Below, piece by piece: positions 24,137 through 32,635 of a DNA stretch of 64,000 nt (positions are counted from its first letter, which is position 1; each line of letters starts with the position of its first letter). A program made the translations under genes and the position numbers. The DNA comes from Mesorhizobium sp. (GTDB lineage: Bacteria; Pseudomonadota; Alphaproteobacteria; Rhizobiales; Rhizobiaceae), in NCBI RefSeq assembly GCF_023954305.1, contig NZ_JAMLIG010000001.1, positions 2,542,001-2,606,000 on the forward strand. Reading direction: 5' to 3'. The notes under the pieces are model-generated. The model made no database searches, was not told where the DNA came from, and worked only from the letters and a program-made list of their open reading frames with translations.

Positions 24137-25735
24137 ATGGCCAGATCGGACCAATATGTCCTGTCGATCGATCTCGGCACGAGCGGCTGCAAGGTCGGCC
24201 TCGTCTCGGCGACGGGCGATATTGCTGCCTGGGCTTTCCGGCCGGTCCCGCTGCTGGTGGTGGACAGGATGGGGGTCGAACAGGATCCCGATCTCTGGTG
24301 GGAAGCCTTCCTCTCGGCCGCCCGGGAAGTGATCGGCAGCAACGCCGTTGCGCGCGACAGCATCGTGGCGGTCTGCTCGTCCACCCAGGGCGAAGGCACG
24401 ATCGCGGTCGACCGCGACGGCGGCGTGCTGATGAATGCGGTAACCTGGCTCGACATGCGCGGTGCCCGCCATCTGAAGGGTCAGATGCGCGGAATGCTGA
24501 AGGTCGCTGGCTACGACGCGTTCAAACTGCAGAAATGGATCCGGCTCTGCGGTGGTGCGCCGGCGCTGTCCGGCAAGGACCCGGCCGGCCACATGCTCCT
24601 GATCCGGAATGCATTCCCGGAGATCTACGAGAAGACCTACAAGTTTCTCAACGTCCTCGATTTCCTCAACCTGCGGCTCACCGGCCGTTTCTGCGCCACG
24701 CAGGATTCGATCCTCACCTCCTGGGTGACCGACAACCGCGACGTCAACGAGATCCGCTACGACGACGGCCTGATTGCCGCAAGCGGCATCGACAGGGCCA
24801 AATTCCCGGAACTCGTCCGCTGCACCGACGTGATCGGCACCTTGCTTGCCCCGGTCGCCGAGGCGCTCGGCCTGCCGCCGGAAACGGCGGTGGTCGCCGG
24901 GGCGATCGACAATTCGGCGGCGGCGATCGGGGCGGGAACGGTCGCCGACTACGACGCCCATCTCTATCTCGGCTCGTCGTCGTGGATCGCCGCGCACGTT
25001 CCTTTCAAGAAGACCAATGTCTTTAGCCAGATCGGCTCCGTTCCCTGTCCGGTTCCGTCGAAATACCTGATGATGGCGATGCAATCGAGCGGGGCGAGCA
25101 ACATCGCCTTTCTCAAGGACCGCATCGTCTTCCACGACGACGGGCTGATCGACACCGAGCCGACGGCGGATGTCTACCGCGTGCTGGACGAGATCGCCGC
25201 CCGCACGCCCGCCGGCGCCGGCGGGATGATGTACCTGCCCTGGCTCTTCGGCGAACGCTGCCCGGTCGACGATCCGGCGTTGCGCGCCGGCATTTTCAAC
25301 ATGAGCATCGAACACAATCGCGAGACGCTGGTCAGGGCGGTGTTCGAAGGCGTCGCGCTCAACACCAAATGGATGGTCCGGCCGGTGAACCGCTTCCTCG
25401 GTCGCAAGCTCGAGGCGATGACGATCATCGGCGGCGGCGCGATGTCGAACTCGTGGTGCCAGATCTTCGCCGACGCGCTCGATGTCCGCATCCGCCAGCC
25501 CCATGAACCGATGAAGGCCAATGCCCGCGGCGCGGCGTTCATCGGCGCGGCGGGTCTCGGCCTGATCCGGCTCGAGGACGCGGCGCAATACGTCACGATC
25601 GAGAGGGTCTATGAACCGGACCCCGCCGCCACCCGGCTCTATGACGAGCGGTTCGGCGTGTTCACCGAACTGCATCGGCGCCTGGCGCCGCTCTACAAGC
25701 GACTGAACCGCGCAAAGGACGAGACCGATGGCTAG
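24137..25735 (+). CDS. FGGY-family carbohydrate kinase
   Basis: A 532-aa ATP-dependent sugar kinase. The N-terminal FGGY domain starts with the phosphate-1 loop LSIDLGTSGCKVGLVSATGD. The C-terminal domain carries the FGGY signature, EGVALNTKWMVRPV (~410) and IIGGGAMSNSWCQIFADALD. The start follows AGGGAG. It is first of a four-gene operon and overlaps the next gene by 8 bp. The most common relatives are xylulokinases (~490 aa), but the neighbours suggest a less usual polyol, sugar acid or amino-sugar derivative. Substrate unknown. Confidence 0.9.
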   Translation: MARSDQYVLSIDLGTSGCKVGLVSATGDIAAWAFRPVPLLVVDRMGVEQDPDLWWEAFLSAAREVIGSNAVARDSIVAVCSSTQGEGTIAVDRDGGVLMNAVTWLDMRGARHLKGQMRGMLKVAGYDAFKLQKWIRLCGGAPALSGKDPAGHMLLIRNAFPEIYEKTYKFLNVLDFLNLRLTGRFCATQDSILTSWVTDNRDVNEIRYDDGLIAASGIDRAKFPELVRCTDVIGTLLAPVAEALGLPPETAVVAGAIDNSAAAIGAGTVADYDAHLYLGSSSWIAAHVPFKKTNVFSQIGSVPCPVPSKYLMMAMQSSGASNIAFLKDRIVFHDDGLIDTEPTADVYRVLDEIAARTPAGAGGMMYLPWLFGERCPVDDPALRAGIFNMSIEHNRETLVRAVFEGVALNTKWMVRPVNRFLGRKLEAMTIIGGGAMSNSWCQIFADALDVRIRQPHEPMKANARGAAFIGAAGLGLIRLEDAAQYVTIERVYEPDPAATRLYDERFGVFTELHRRLAPLYKRLNRAKDETDG

Positions 25736-26381
25736 ATTCATGGCCGAGCGCCAGGAGATCGCCGACATGTGCCGCGCCTTCGCGGACGAGGGCTATTTCG
25801 CCGGCACCGGCGGAAACATCGGCGTGCGCGTCGACGACCGGCTGATGGCGGTCACTCCATCGGCAACGGACTATCGTCTGGTGCGGGCCGACGACGTGGT
25901 GATCCTCGATATCGAGACTCTCGAGGTCGTCGAGGGCGACCAGACGCCGACCGTCGAGAAGGGGCTGCACGCGCGGATGCTGCGGATGCATCGCGGCCGC
26001 CATGCCAGCGTCCATACCCACCAGCCGATCGCAAGCGCGGTGGCGCTGTTGCACGAGATCCTGCCTTGGCCGGAAGGAAGCGACCGCGACGTGCTCGGCC
26101 CGCATGTCGGGCTCGTTCCCTACCGACCCTCCGGTACCGGAATGCTCGCGCGGGCGTTCACGAAAGCCCTGCGCCCGGACATCTTCGCCTATCTTCTGGC
26201 CAGCCATGGCGTCATCTGCGCTGGCGCCGATCTGAAGGCCGCAGCCGGCATGATCCGCAAGATCGAAGCCGCGGCCGCCATCCATCTTCGCGATCGCATC
26301 CGCGGCCGCGTCAACCTCGACGGGCAGGTTCGGGCGTTCGTTATGAACGCTCTGGAAAAAGCCGAGTCCAAGGGAGCCTGA
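25728..26381 (+). CDS. Class II aldolase / adducin family aldolase (FucA/AraD-like)
   Basis: A 217-aa zinc-dependent aldolase of the L-fuculose-1-phosphate aldolase / ribulose-5-phosphate epimerase family. All catalytic groups are visible: Gly-rich phosphate loop GTGGNIGVRV, the acid Glu in TVEKGLHARML, zinc ligands HTH in RHASVHTHQP and the third His in LLASHGVICAG. It probably cleaves the product of the upstream kinase to a three-carbon phosphate and an aldehyde. It overlaps the kinase stop by 8 bp, and one base separates it from the aminotransferase start. Confidence 0.9.
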   Translation: MARFMAERQEIADMCRAFADEGYFAGTGGNIGVRVDDRLMAVTPSATDYRLVRADDVVILDIETLEVVEGDQTPTVEKGLHARMLRMHRGRHASVHTHQPIASAVALLHEILPWPEGSDRDVLGPHVGLVPYRPSGTGMLARAFTKALRPDIFAYLLASHGVICAGADLKAAAGMIRKIEAAAAIHLRDRIRGRVNLDGQVRAFVMNALEKAESKGA

Positions 26382-26382
26382 A

Positions 26383-27843
26383 ATGAACATGGTCGCTCGC
26401 ACCCCGGAACCTGCCTACGGCATCAGCGGCTGGCCGGACAACAAGGACCTGATGGACCGGTTGAACGCGCTGCTCAGGCAGCCGCCGCGCGGCATCGCCA
26501 AGGCGAACATGCCCAAAGTGCTCGCCTATTTCGAAGAGAAATGCCCGACCTCCAAGGCCTGGGCCAGCCGGGCGGCCGAGGTCATCCCGGGCGGCGTCCA
26601 GCACAACCTCGCTTTCAACTATCCGTTCCCGATCGCTGCCACCAAGGTCGACGGCGCCCATATGTGGGATGCCGACGGCAACCGCTACATCGACTTCCTC
26701 CAGGCCGGCGGTCCGACGCTCCTCGGCTCCAACTACCTGCCGGTGCGCGAGAAGGCGCATCGGGTGATCGACGAATGCGGGCCTGTCACCGGCCTGCTGC
26801 ACGAATACGAGTTCAAGCTCGCCGAGATCATCCGGCAGCACATGCCGGGCATCGAGATGTTCCGCATGCTGGCGTCGGGAACCGAGGCCTGCATGGGCGC
26901 GATCCGGCTGGCGCGCGCCCATACCGGCCGTAAGTGGGTGATCAAGGTCGGCGGCGACTACCACGGCTGGAGCGACCAGATGGTCTACGGCATGCGCGTC
27001 CCCGGCACCGGGCGGCGCGAAGCGACCGGCATCCCGCGCGGCGCCACCGCCTATACCCAGGAGGTCTTCCCCAACGAACTCGGCACGCTGCGCCGCAAGC
27101 TGATGCTGAACCGCATCCGCGGCGGCACCGCCGCCGTCATCGTCGAGCCTCTAGGGCCGGAAAGCGGCACGCGGCCCGTCACCCCGGAATACAACCGCGA
27201 AGTCCGCAAGCTCTGCGACGAGTTCGGCGCTCTCCTGATCTTCGACGAGGTCGTCACCGGCTTCCGCGTCGGCATGGGCGGAGCCCAGGGTTATTTCGGC
27301 GTCAACCCGGACATCACCGTCTTCGGCAAATGCCTCACCGGCGGTTACCTGATGGCGGGCGGCATCGGCGGACGCAAGGAGATCATGATGTCCCTGGTGG
27401 GCGGCATCGGCGCCTCCGGCAAGCGCGCCTTCGTCGGCGGAACGTTGTCGGCCAATCCCCTGTCCTGCGTCGCCGGCTATTACGCGATCGAGGAGATGGC
27501 GCGCACCAACGCGCCGATCATCGCCGGCCGCGCCGGCGACCGGCTGGCGGCCGGCCTGAAAGAGATCCTGAACCGGCTCGGGCTTCCCTATGTCGTCTAC
27601 AACATGGGTTCGATCGTCCACCTGCAGACCTCCGCGGTACTGCTCATGAGCATGCGCAATCCGATCAAGCTGATGCGCGAGGTCAATGCGCGCCGACACC
27701 TGATGGAGGAGATGGGCGCGGCCTACATGGCGCACGGCATTCTTACCCTCGCCGGCAGCCGCATCTATACGAGCATGGCCGATACGGACGACGTCATCGA
27801 CGATGCCCTGGAGCGCTTCGAAACCGTGTTCCGTCTGGTGTGA
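26383..27843 (+). CDS. Class III PLP-dependent aminotransferase, glutamate-1-semialdehyde aminomutase-like
   Basis: A 486-aa fold-type I aminotransferase. Residues ~140-180 carry FRMLASGTEACMGAIRLARA (PLP phosphate region). The PLP aspartate is in LLIFDEVVTGFRVGMGGAQG, and the Schiff-base Lys is in ITVFGKCLTGGYLMAGGIGG. It resembles glutamate-1-semialdehyde aminomutase, but has a ~70-residue N-terminal lead (KANMPKVLAYFEEKCPTS) and sits in a sugar-kinase/aldolase operon, so haem synthesis is unlikely. It probably removes or moves an amino group on a carbohydrate-derived intermediate. Confidence 0.88.
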   Translation: MNMVARTPEPAYGISGWPDNKDLMDRLNALLRQPPRGIAKANMPKVLAYFEEKCPTSKAWASRAAEVIPGGVQHNLAFNYPFPIAATKVDGAHMWDADGNRYIDFLQAGGPTLLGSNYLPVREKAHRVIDECGPVTGLLHEYEFKLAEIIRQHMPGIEMFRMLASGTEACMGAIRLARAHTGRKWVIKVGGDYHGWSDQMVYGMRVPGTGRREATGIPRGATAYTQEVFPNELGTLRRKLMLNRIRGGTAAVIVEPLGPESGTRPVTPEYNREVRKLCDEFGALLIFDEVVTGFRVGMGGAQGYFGVNPDITVFGKCLTGGYLMAGGIGGRKEIMMSLVGGIGASGKRAFVGGTLSANPLSCVAGYYAIEEMARTNAPIIAGRAGDRLAAGLKEILNRLGLPYVVYNMGSIVHLQTSAVLLMSMRNPIKLMREVNARRHLMEEMGAAYMAHGILTLAGSRIYTSMADTDDVIDDALERFETVFRLV

Positions 27844-27844
27844 C

Positions 27845-28495
27845 ATGCAGGCCGATCGACAGACTATCGAGGACACGCTCGGCCACGCCGCCGCGCGGCT
27901 CGCGGCCAAGGGTCTGCTCAAGCCGGGGGACGTGCTCTCCCAGCGCATTCCCGAGCACACCGCCTGTGTCAGCCACCTCGTCGCCGATGGGGGGGACGCT
28001 CCTGGATCGTTTCGCTGGACAAGTCTTGCCGCCCCGCCCGCGGATTTGCATCACCGCATCTACGCGGTCCGGCCCGACGTCGGTGCGATCGTCTCGGGCG
28101 AGCTTGTGTGGACCGGCGCGCTCGCCCGCCTTCGCATGTCGCTGCCGGCGGTGTTCGACGAGCAGGTCCGCCATCTCGGCGTCGAGGTCCGGCACGTGCC
28201 TTGCCATTCGGCCGACTCGCGGGCGCTCCGGTTCCTCTCCAACGGCGCCAATGCCTATTGCCTGGACGACGTCGCGCTCTGTTTCGGAATGGGTCTCGAG
28301 CGCCTGTTGCTCAATGTCGAGATCCTCGAGAAATGCGCCGAGAGCTTCGTTCTCGCCCAGGTCGCCGGCGGCCGGGTCCGGCGCATCCCCTGGCTCGTGC
28401 GATACGTCGCCAACAGCCGGCTCAGGAAAGACGAGAAGGACGCGGCCGCCAGGCATCTCAGCGGCGAACGCTCGATCATGAAGGCCGGCTACTGA
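27845..28495 (+). CDS. Aldolase II-like protein lacking the zinc ligands
   Basis: A 216-aa protein whose layout follows the class II aldolase/adducin fold, best seen in DLHHRIYAVRPDVGAIVSGE (residues ~61-80), which lines up with the usual lH-x2-iY-x3-pdv-avvH-H. At the metal positions it has SGE instead of H-x-H, and the third His region reads NGANAYCLDDVALCFG. It therefore probably does not bind catalytic zinc. It starts one base after the aminotransferase stop. It may be a regulatory or binding partner of the active aldolase, or an enzyme with changed chemistry. Confidence 0.6.
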   Translation: MQADRQTIEDTLGHAAARLAAKGLLKPGDVLSQRIPEHTACVSHLVADGGDAPGSFRWTSLAAPPADLHHRIYAVRPDVGAIVSGELVWTGALARLRMSLPAVFDEQVRHLGVEVRHVPCHSADSRALRFLSNGANAYCLDDVALCFGMGLERLLLNVEILEKCAESFVLAQVAGGRVRRIPWLVRYVANSRLRKDEKDAAARHLSGERSIMKAGY

Positions 28496-28507
28496 CCCCG
28501 GCCTTTT
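28481..28507 (+). terminator. Rho-independent terminator of the kinase/aldolase operon
   Basis: An 8-bp stem AAGGCCGG / CCGGCCTT that overlaps the stop codon of the last gene, with a 9-base loop and followed by TTTT. It separates this operon from the convergent LLM gene. Confidence 0.6.
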
Positions 28508-28534
28508 CGCGGAAGATGGATTGCCGCGCTCCCG

Positions 28535-29617
28535 TCACCCGGCATTCGCTGCAATCCGCTCCGCAGCCGCCCCGCCGCGAAGCGCGCTGTTGACGGCGGG
28601 GATGATGCGCTCGCCCCAGAGATCGATCTGTTTCAGCATGGTCTTCTGGTCGAAGTCGCCGAGCTGGGTCTGGACCGCGATCTGGTCCGGCTTCAGCACC
28701 TCGATTTCCTCCAGAAGGCGGTCGATGACGCGGTTCACGCTTCCGACCGGAAGGTTCTTCTCCATCGTCTCGAAGGAGAGGTCCTGCGGCGTGGCGATCT
28801 CCTGCAGCATGTAGCCGTCCTGGCTCTGTTGGCGCCGCTGGTGCAGCGCCTCCGAGAGACGGCGCTGGAAGCGGGCATTGTCGAGATAGCTCTCGATCTC
28901 GCGCCGGTCGTCGCTGGCGTAGCAGCAGCGCAGGAGCGCGATCTTCGCGTCGGCCACCCTCCTGCCTTCCGCCGCCGCCGACTGCTCGATCGTCCGGCGC
29001 AGGTTGGCGATCGCGTCCAGACCGCCATGGAGCGCGGTGACGAACAGGTTCAGCCCGTCGCGGTAGGCGCGGCCCATGCTGCGGCTGGAGCCGGCCGCCA
29101 GCCAGATCGGCGGGGTGGGTTTCTGCACGGTACGGACCGAGACCGCCGTCGACGGGATGCGCGCATAGGTGCCGTCATGCTCGAAAATCGTCTGCTTGAG
29201 CCCTTTCTGGACGATGTCGAGATACTCGGAGAAGACCTGCGGCGCCTCGTCGACGTTGACCCCGAAGCGTTCGAACTCGAACTGCTGGTAGCCGGAACCG
29301 ACGCCGAGTTCGAGGCGGCCGTTGGAGACGATGTCGGCGAAGCCGATTTCCGAGAGCAGGCGCTGCGGCTGGTAGAGCGGCAGCACGCAGACCGCCGTGC
29401 CGAGACGGATGGTGCTGGTCACGCCCGAAAGGGCGGCGACCATCATCAGCGGCGACGGCACCAGGCTGTAATTGTTGAAATGGTGCTCGGCGAACCAGGC
29501 CACGTTGAAGCCGGCGCGTTCGGACGCCTGCGCCTGTTCGATCGAATTGCGGATCACCTGGTCCGAGGACTGGTGATAGCCGCGCTGGGCGGCGAGGATG
29601 AACGTGCCGAATTCCAT
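28535..29617 (-). CDS. LLM-class (luciferase-like) flavin-dependent monooxygenase
   Basis: A 360-aa bacterial-luciferase-fold oxygenase that uses reduced FMN supplied by a separate reductase. Diagnostic stretches are GFNVAWFAEHHFNNYSLVPS, LGTAVCVLPLYQPQRLLSEI and LELGVGSGYQQFEFERFG. Start at 29617 puts the TIM-barrel first strand (MEFGTFILAAQRGYHQSSDQ) at the N-terminus, with AAGGA upstream. It is the last gene of a minus-strand operon that includes a flavin reductase (31568-32095), the expected partner. A type II Baeyer-Villiger or hydroxylation role is plausible. Confidence 0.88.
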   Translation of the reverse strand: MEFGTFILAAQRGYHQSSDQVIRNSIEQAQASERAGFNVAWFAEHHFNNYSLVPSPLMMVAALSGVTSTIRLGTAVCVLPLYQPQRLLSEIGFADIVSNGRLELGVGSGYQQFEFERFGVNVDEAPQVFSEYLDIVQKGLKQTIFEHDGTYARIPSTAVSVRTVQKPTPPIWLAAGSSRSMGRAYRDGLNLFVTALHGGLDAIANLRRTIEQSAAAEGRRVADAKIALLRCCYASDDRREIESYLDNARFQRRLSEALHQRRQQSQDGYMLQEIATPQDLSFETMEKNLPVGSVNRVIDRLLEEIEVLKPDQIAVQTQLGDFDQKTMLKQIDLWGERIIPAVNSALRGGAAAERIAANAG

Positions 29618-29651
29618 CTGTGCATTCCTTGGTCTGTCTAATGCGGTTGTG

Positions 29652-29948
29652 TCACGGGACGCGCTCGACATGAGCGCGGATCGCGTTCGTGGCGGAATCG
29701 ATCCAGCCCTTCGTGGCGGCGTAGTCGACCATCTTGGAAAAGCCTGCCCGCCAGGCCTGCGTGTCCGGCGCGCCGGGCAGCCGCGACACCGCATCGATGG
29801 AGACGAGTGCGTTGGAGTCGTCGGTGAGGACGACGCCCGGCAGATCGGGCAGGCGCCCGCTGTCGTCGCGTATCCGCAGCTTGAAGCGCAAGAAGTCGTC
29901 GGCTTCGACGAGCGTCAGGCCGGTCGCGGGAGAGAAATCGACGATCAT
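29652..29948 (-). CDS. Small protein of unknown function (98 aa)
   Basis: A 98-residue soluble protein starting MIVDFSPATGLTLVEADDFL, with FKLRIRDDSGRLPDLPGVVL in the middle. No family is recognised. Its ATG overlaps the tandem SDR stop (ATGA) and it is 34 bp upstream of the LLM gene, so it is translated in this operon. Its normal amino-acid composition argues for a real gene. It may be a small accessory or redox-partner subunit of the neighbouring oxygenase. Confidence 0.7.
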   Translation of the reverse strand: MIVDFSPATGLTLVEADDFLRFKLRIRDDSGRLPDLPGVVLTDDSNALVSIDAVSRLPGAPDTQAWRAGFSKMVDYAATKGWIDSATNAIRAHVERVP

Positions 29949-31543
29949 TCCGCCTCCGCCGCTTCTTCGTCGCCGGTGCCGCTCGCGAAACCGGCATTGC
30001 CGAACGAGGTCCAGCCGCCGTCGACGTAGAGGATCGAACCGTTAATGTAGGATGCGTCGGCCGAGGCGAGGAAGAAGACGGCGTCGGCGATGTCGTCGGG
30101 ACGGCCGAGATCGCCCATGGGAATGCGGCGGCGGATCGCGGCGCTGTCGATGCGGCCGGTTGCCTCCAGGCTCGCCACTCCGGGCGTGCGGATGTAGCCC
30201 GGGGCAATGGTGGCGAAGCGCAGGCCCTTGGGACCGAGTTCTGCCGCCATGCAGCGGGTCAGGATGTCGATGCCGGCCTTCGAGGCGCCATAGGCGTGGC
30301 GTGGCGCGAAAGGCAGGAAGGTGTTGATCGACCCCAGATTGAGGACTACGCCGCCGGCCGGCATCGCCTTGAGCGCCTCGCGCGTGCAGACGAAGGCGCC
30401 GGTGAGGTTGATGTCGAGCAGCTTCTCGATATGTTCCGGCGTCTGCTCGAGTGCCGGGGTGAAAGTATCCGCGACCGCTGCATTGTTGACGAGGACGTCG
30501 ACTTTGCCGAAACGGCGCACGACCTCGCCGAACATCGCAATCACGCTCTCCTCGTCGGCCACGTCGACATGGAGGCCCAGATGCGCGGGACCCAGGTCCG
30601 CGGCGCGCGCCCTCGCGCCGTCGACATCCCTGTCCGTGACGACCACCGTATCGCCCGCCTCGGCGAAGCGTTCGGCGATCGCCGCGCCGATGCCGCCGGC
30701 TCCGCCGGTAACGACAACCACCCGGGGCGCGTCCGACGGCAACGGCCGGGCGAGTTCGACCGGCGGAACCCCGTCGACGGGCGGATGCGCGTCGCCCGGC
30801 TGATTGAAGGACATCCAGCCGCCATCGACGGCGAGCACCGAGCCGGTAACGTAGCGCGCCTGCGGCGAGGCGAGGAAGCGCGCGGCCCGGGCGATCTCGT
30901 CCGGCCGGCACATGCGGCCCATCGGAACGCGCCGTCGCACCGCCGAAATGTCCGCCTTGCCGCTGCGCTCGAGTTCCTCGACCATCGGGGTGCGAACATA
31001 GCCGGGCGCCACGGCGCAGACGCGGATGCCGCGCCCCGCCCATTCGCAGGCGAGCGACCGGGTGAATGAGATCAGCCCCGCCTTCGATGCCGAATAGGCG
31101 TTGCGGCGCGGATTGCCGAGCACGCCGGCGAGTGAGGCGATATTGACGATGGCCCCGCCCGGCCGCATGCGCCGCGCCGCCTCGCGCGCCATGACGAAGG
31201 GACCGATCAGGTTGACGGAGAGCGTCTTGCGGAACAGCTCGACAGACGTCTCGACGGTCGGCGTCATCGTCGGACCCATGGCGGCGTTGTTGACGAGCGC
31301 GTCGAGCCGGCCGAAGGCGGCGTCGATCCTCCGATAGAGGGCCAGGACCTCGCTCTCCCGAGAGACGTCGCATTCGACGCCGAGGTGGCCGTCGCCCAGG
31401 CCTTGTGCCAGTTCGGCAACTCCCGTTCCCGGCAGGTCGACCGCAACGACCGTGTCGCCGTCGCTGGCGAGGATTTCGACGAGCGCCCGCCCGATGCCGC
31501 CGGCGGCGCCCGTCACGATGACGACGCGTCCTGTCCTGGCCAT
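29945..31543 (-). CDS. Tandem short-chain dehydrogenase/reductase fusion
   Basis: A 532-aa protein made of two complete SDR domains in one frame. Domain 1 (residues ~1-247): cofactor loop TGAAGGIG, NNAAM, active-site Ser (NIASLAG) and YSASKAG. A ~25-residue Pro-rich linker follows. Domain 2 (~274-532): TGGAGGIG, NNAAV, NLGSINT and YGASKAG. Both retain the Ser-Tyr-Lys catalytic set, so both may be active, perhaps on successive alcohol/ketone steps. Single SDRs are ~250 aa. ATG at 31543 is chosen because GGAGGAA precedes it; an upstream ATG overlaps that site. Confidence 0.92.
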   Translation of the reverse strand: MARTGRVVIVTGAAGGIGRALVEILASDGDTVVAVDLPGTGVAELAQGLGDGHLGVECDVSRESEVLALYRRIDAAFGRLDALVNNAAMGPTMTPTVETSVELFRKTLSVNLIGPFVMAREAARRMRPGGAIVNIASLAGVLGNPRRNAYSASKAGLISFTRSLACEWAGRGIRVCAVAPGYVRTPMVEELERSGKADISAVRRRVPMGRMCRPDEIARAARFLASPQARYVTGSVLAVDGGWMSFNQPGDAHPPVDGVPPVELARPLPSDAPRVVVVTGGAGGIGAAIAERFAEAGDTVVVTDRDVDGARARAADLGPAHLGLHVDVADEESVIAMFGEVVRRFGKVDVLVNNAAVADTFTPALEQTPEHIEKLLDINLTGAFVCTREALKAMPAGGVVLNLGSINTFLPFAPRHAYGASKAGIDILTRCMAAELGPKGLRFATIAPGYIRTPGVASLEATGRIDSAAIRRRIPMGDLGRPDDIADAVFFLASADASYINGSILYVDGGWTSFGNAGFASGTGDEEAAEAE

Positions 31544-31567
31544 GTCAGTTCCTCCCATCGGACTTGA

Positions 31568-32095
31568 TCACTCGGCCGGATCGAGCCGGCGGAAGGAGCC
31601 GTCGCGGTACAGGAGAACCTCCTGGTCCAGCGACGTCACCCCGACGACACGGCCGAGATAGATATGATGCGTGCCGGCGACGAAGCGGCTCTCCACGCGA
31701 CAGTCGAAGCTCGCCACCGTGCCTTCTAGTACCGGCGATCCGGTCGCGAGCACATCCCATTCTCCGTTGGCAAAGCGTTCCTCGGGAGAGAGCTTCGATG
31801 TCGAGAACAGACGCGCGATGCCATGCTGCCGATCGGTGAGGAAGTTGACCGCGAAGGCGCCGCTTTCCTCGATCAGCGTTTCCGCCGACGCGTTGCGGTT
31901 GATGCAGACGAGCATCGTTGGCGGCGATGCCGCCACCGAACAGGCGGCGGTGACCGTCAAGCCGTTGCGCCGGCCGCCGGCGCTGGCCGTGACGATCGCC
32001 ACCGAGGCGGCGACCTGACGCATCGCCACCTTGAATTCGGCCTCGCCGACGGCTTCGCTTTCGATTCGGGCTGGACAGGCGATCATTTCGGCCAT
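31568..32095 (-). CDS. Flavin reductase (HpaC-like)
   Basis: A 175-aa NAD(P)H:flavin oxidoreductase of the flavin_reduct domain family. The segments FKVAMRQVAASVAIVTA, NGLTVTAACSVAASPPTMLV and GAFAVNFLTDRQHGIARLFS match family landmarks. It provides reduced flavin to two-component oxygenases, most likely the LLM enzymes in this cluster. Its start overlaps the stop of the SnoaL-like gene by one base. Confidence 0.9.
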   Translation of the reverse strand: MAEMIACPARIESEAVGEAEFKVAMRQVAASVAIVTASAGGRRNGLTVTAACSVAASPPTMLVCINRNASAETLIEESGAFAVNFLTDRQHGIARLFSTSKLSPEERFANGEWDVLATGSPVLEGTVASFDCRVESRFVAGTHHIYLGRVVGVTSLDQEVLLYRDGSFRRLDPAE

Positions 32096-32634
32096 CAGAC
32101 AGCGGGATCGACCTTGGCGGCGAGCAGCGCGTAGACGGGGTCCTCCGGAAAGGCGCCGCCGATGGGCTGGCGCAGCCCGAAGCGGTCGGCTTCGGATCCG
32201 TCCGGCGGCACCTGCTCCTCGACCCAGTCGTAGACGACAGTGCGGTCGGCGACGCGCCACTCGTCGCCGCGCTTTTCGAAACGGTCGCAGTAGCGGCCGG
32301 CGAGCAGCACCTGGCGCAGGACGCCGTCCTTGCCGGGGCCGCGCTGCAGCGCATTGAAATAGGACTCGACGCGCGCGTCCGCCGCGCCGCGGAACTCGAT
32401 CAGGATGTTCGAAATCTGGTGGATGTTGCGCGGCCCGGTCTTGAACACACCGATCGCCATCTGGACGAAGCCCTCGGCGGACCCGACATAGGCACCGTGC
32501 CGGTCGTGTGCATCCGGCCAGTAGGACCCGCGCAGCATCGCCTCGTCGGCCCGGTCGATCCCCCGGCAATAGCGGTAGAGGCAATCGCGGATCGCCTCGC
32601 GGTCGAGAAGTTCCTGAAGCTTGACGTCGTCCAT
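32095..32634 (-). CDS. SnoaL-like / NTF2-fold protein
   Basis: A 179-aa protein of the SnoaL_4/NTF2-like superfamily. It begins [20 protein letters not shown], followed by [20 protein letters not shown], typical of this group, whose members include dehydratases, isomerases, cyclases and hydrolases. The start at 32634 is preferred because it places that helix at the N-terminus and lies one base from the upstream gene's stop. It may act on a cyclic intermediate of the cluster, such as a hydrolase or dehydratase step. Function is not assigned. Confidence 0.8.
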   Translation of the reverse strand: MDDVKLQELLDREAIRDCLYRYCRGIDRADEAMLRGSYWPDAHDRHGAYVGSAEGFVQMAIGVFKTGPRNIHQISNILIEFRGAADARVESYFNALQRGPGKDGVLRQVLLAGRYCDRFEKRGDEWRVADRTVVYDWVEEQVPPDGSEADRFGLRQPIGGAFPEDPVYALLAAKVDPAV

Positions 32635-32635
32635 G

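Noticed and set aside
26383..27843. Assignment as hemL (haem synthesis).
   Set aside because: Resembles the family, but the extra N-terminal region and sugar-catabolic operon make tetrapyrrole synthesis unlikely.
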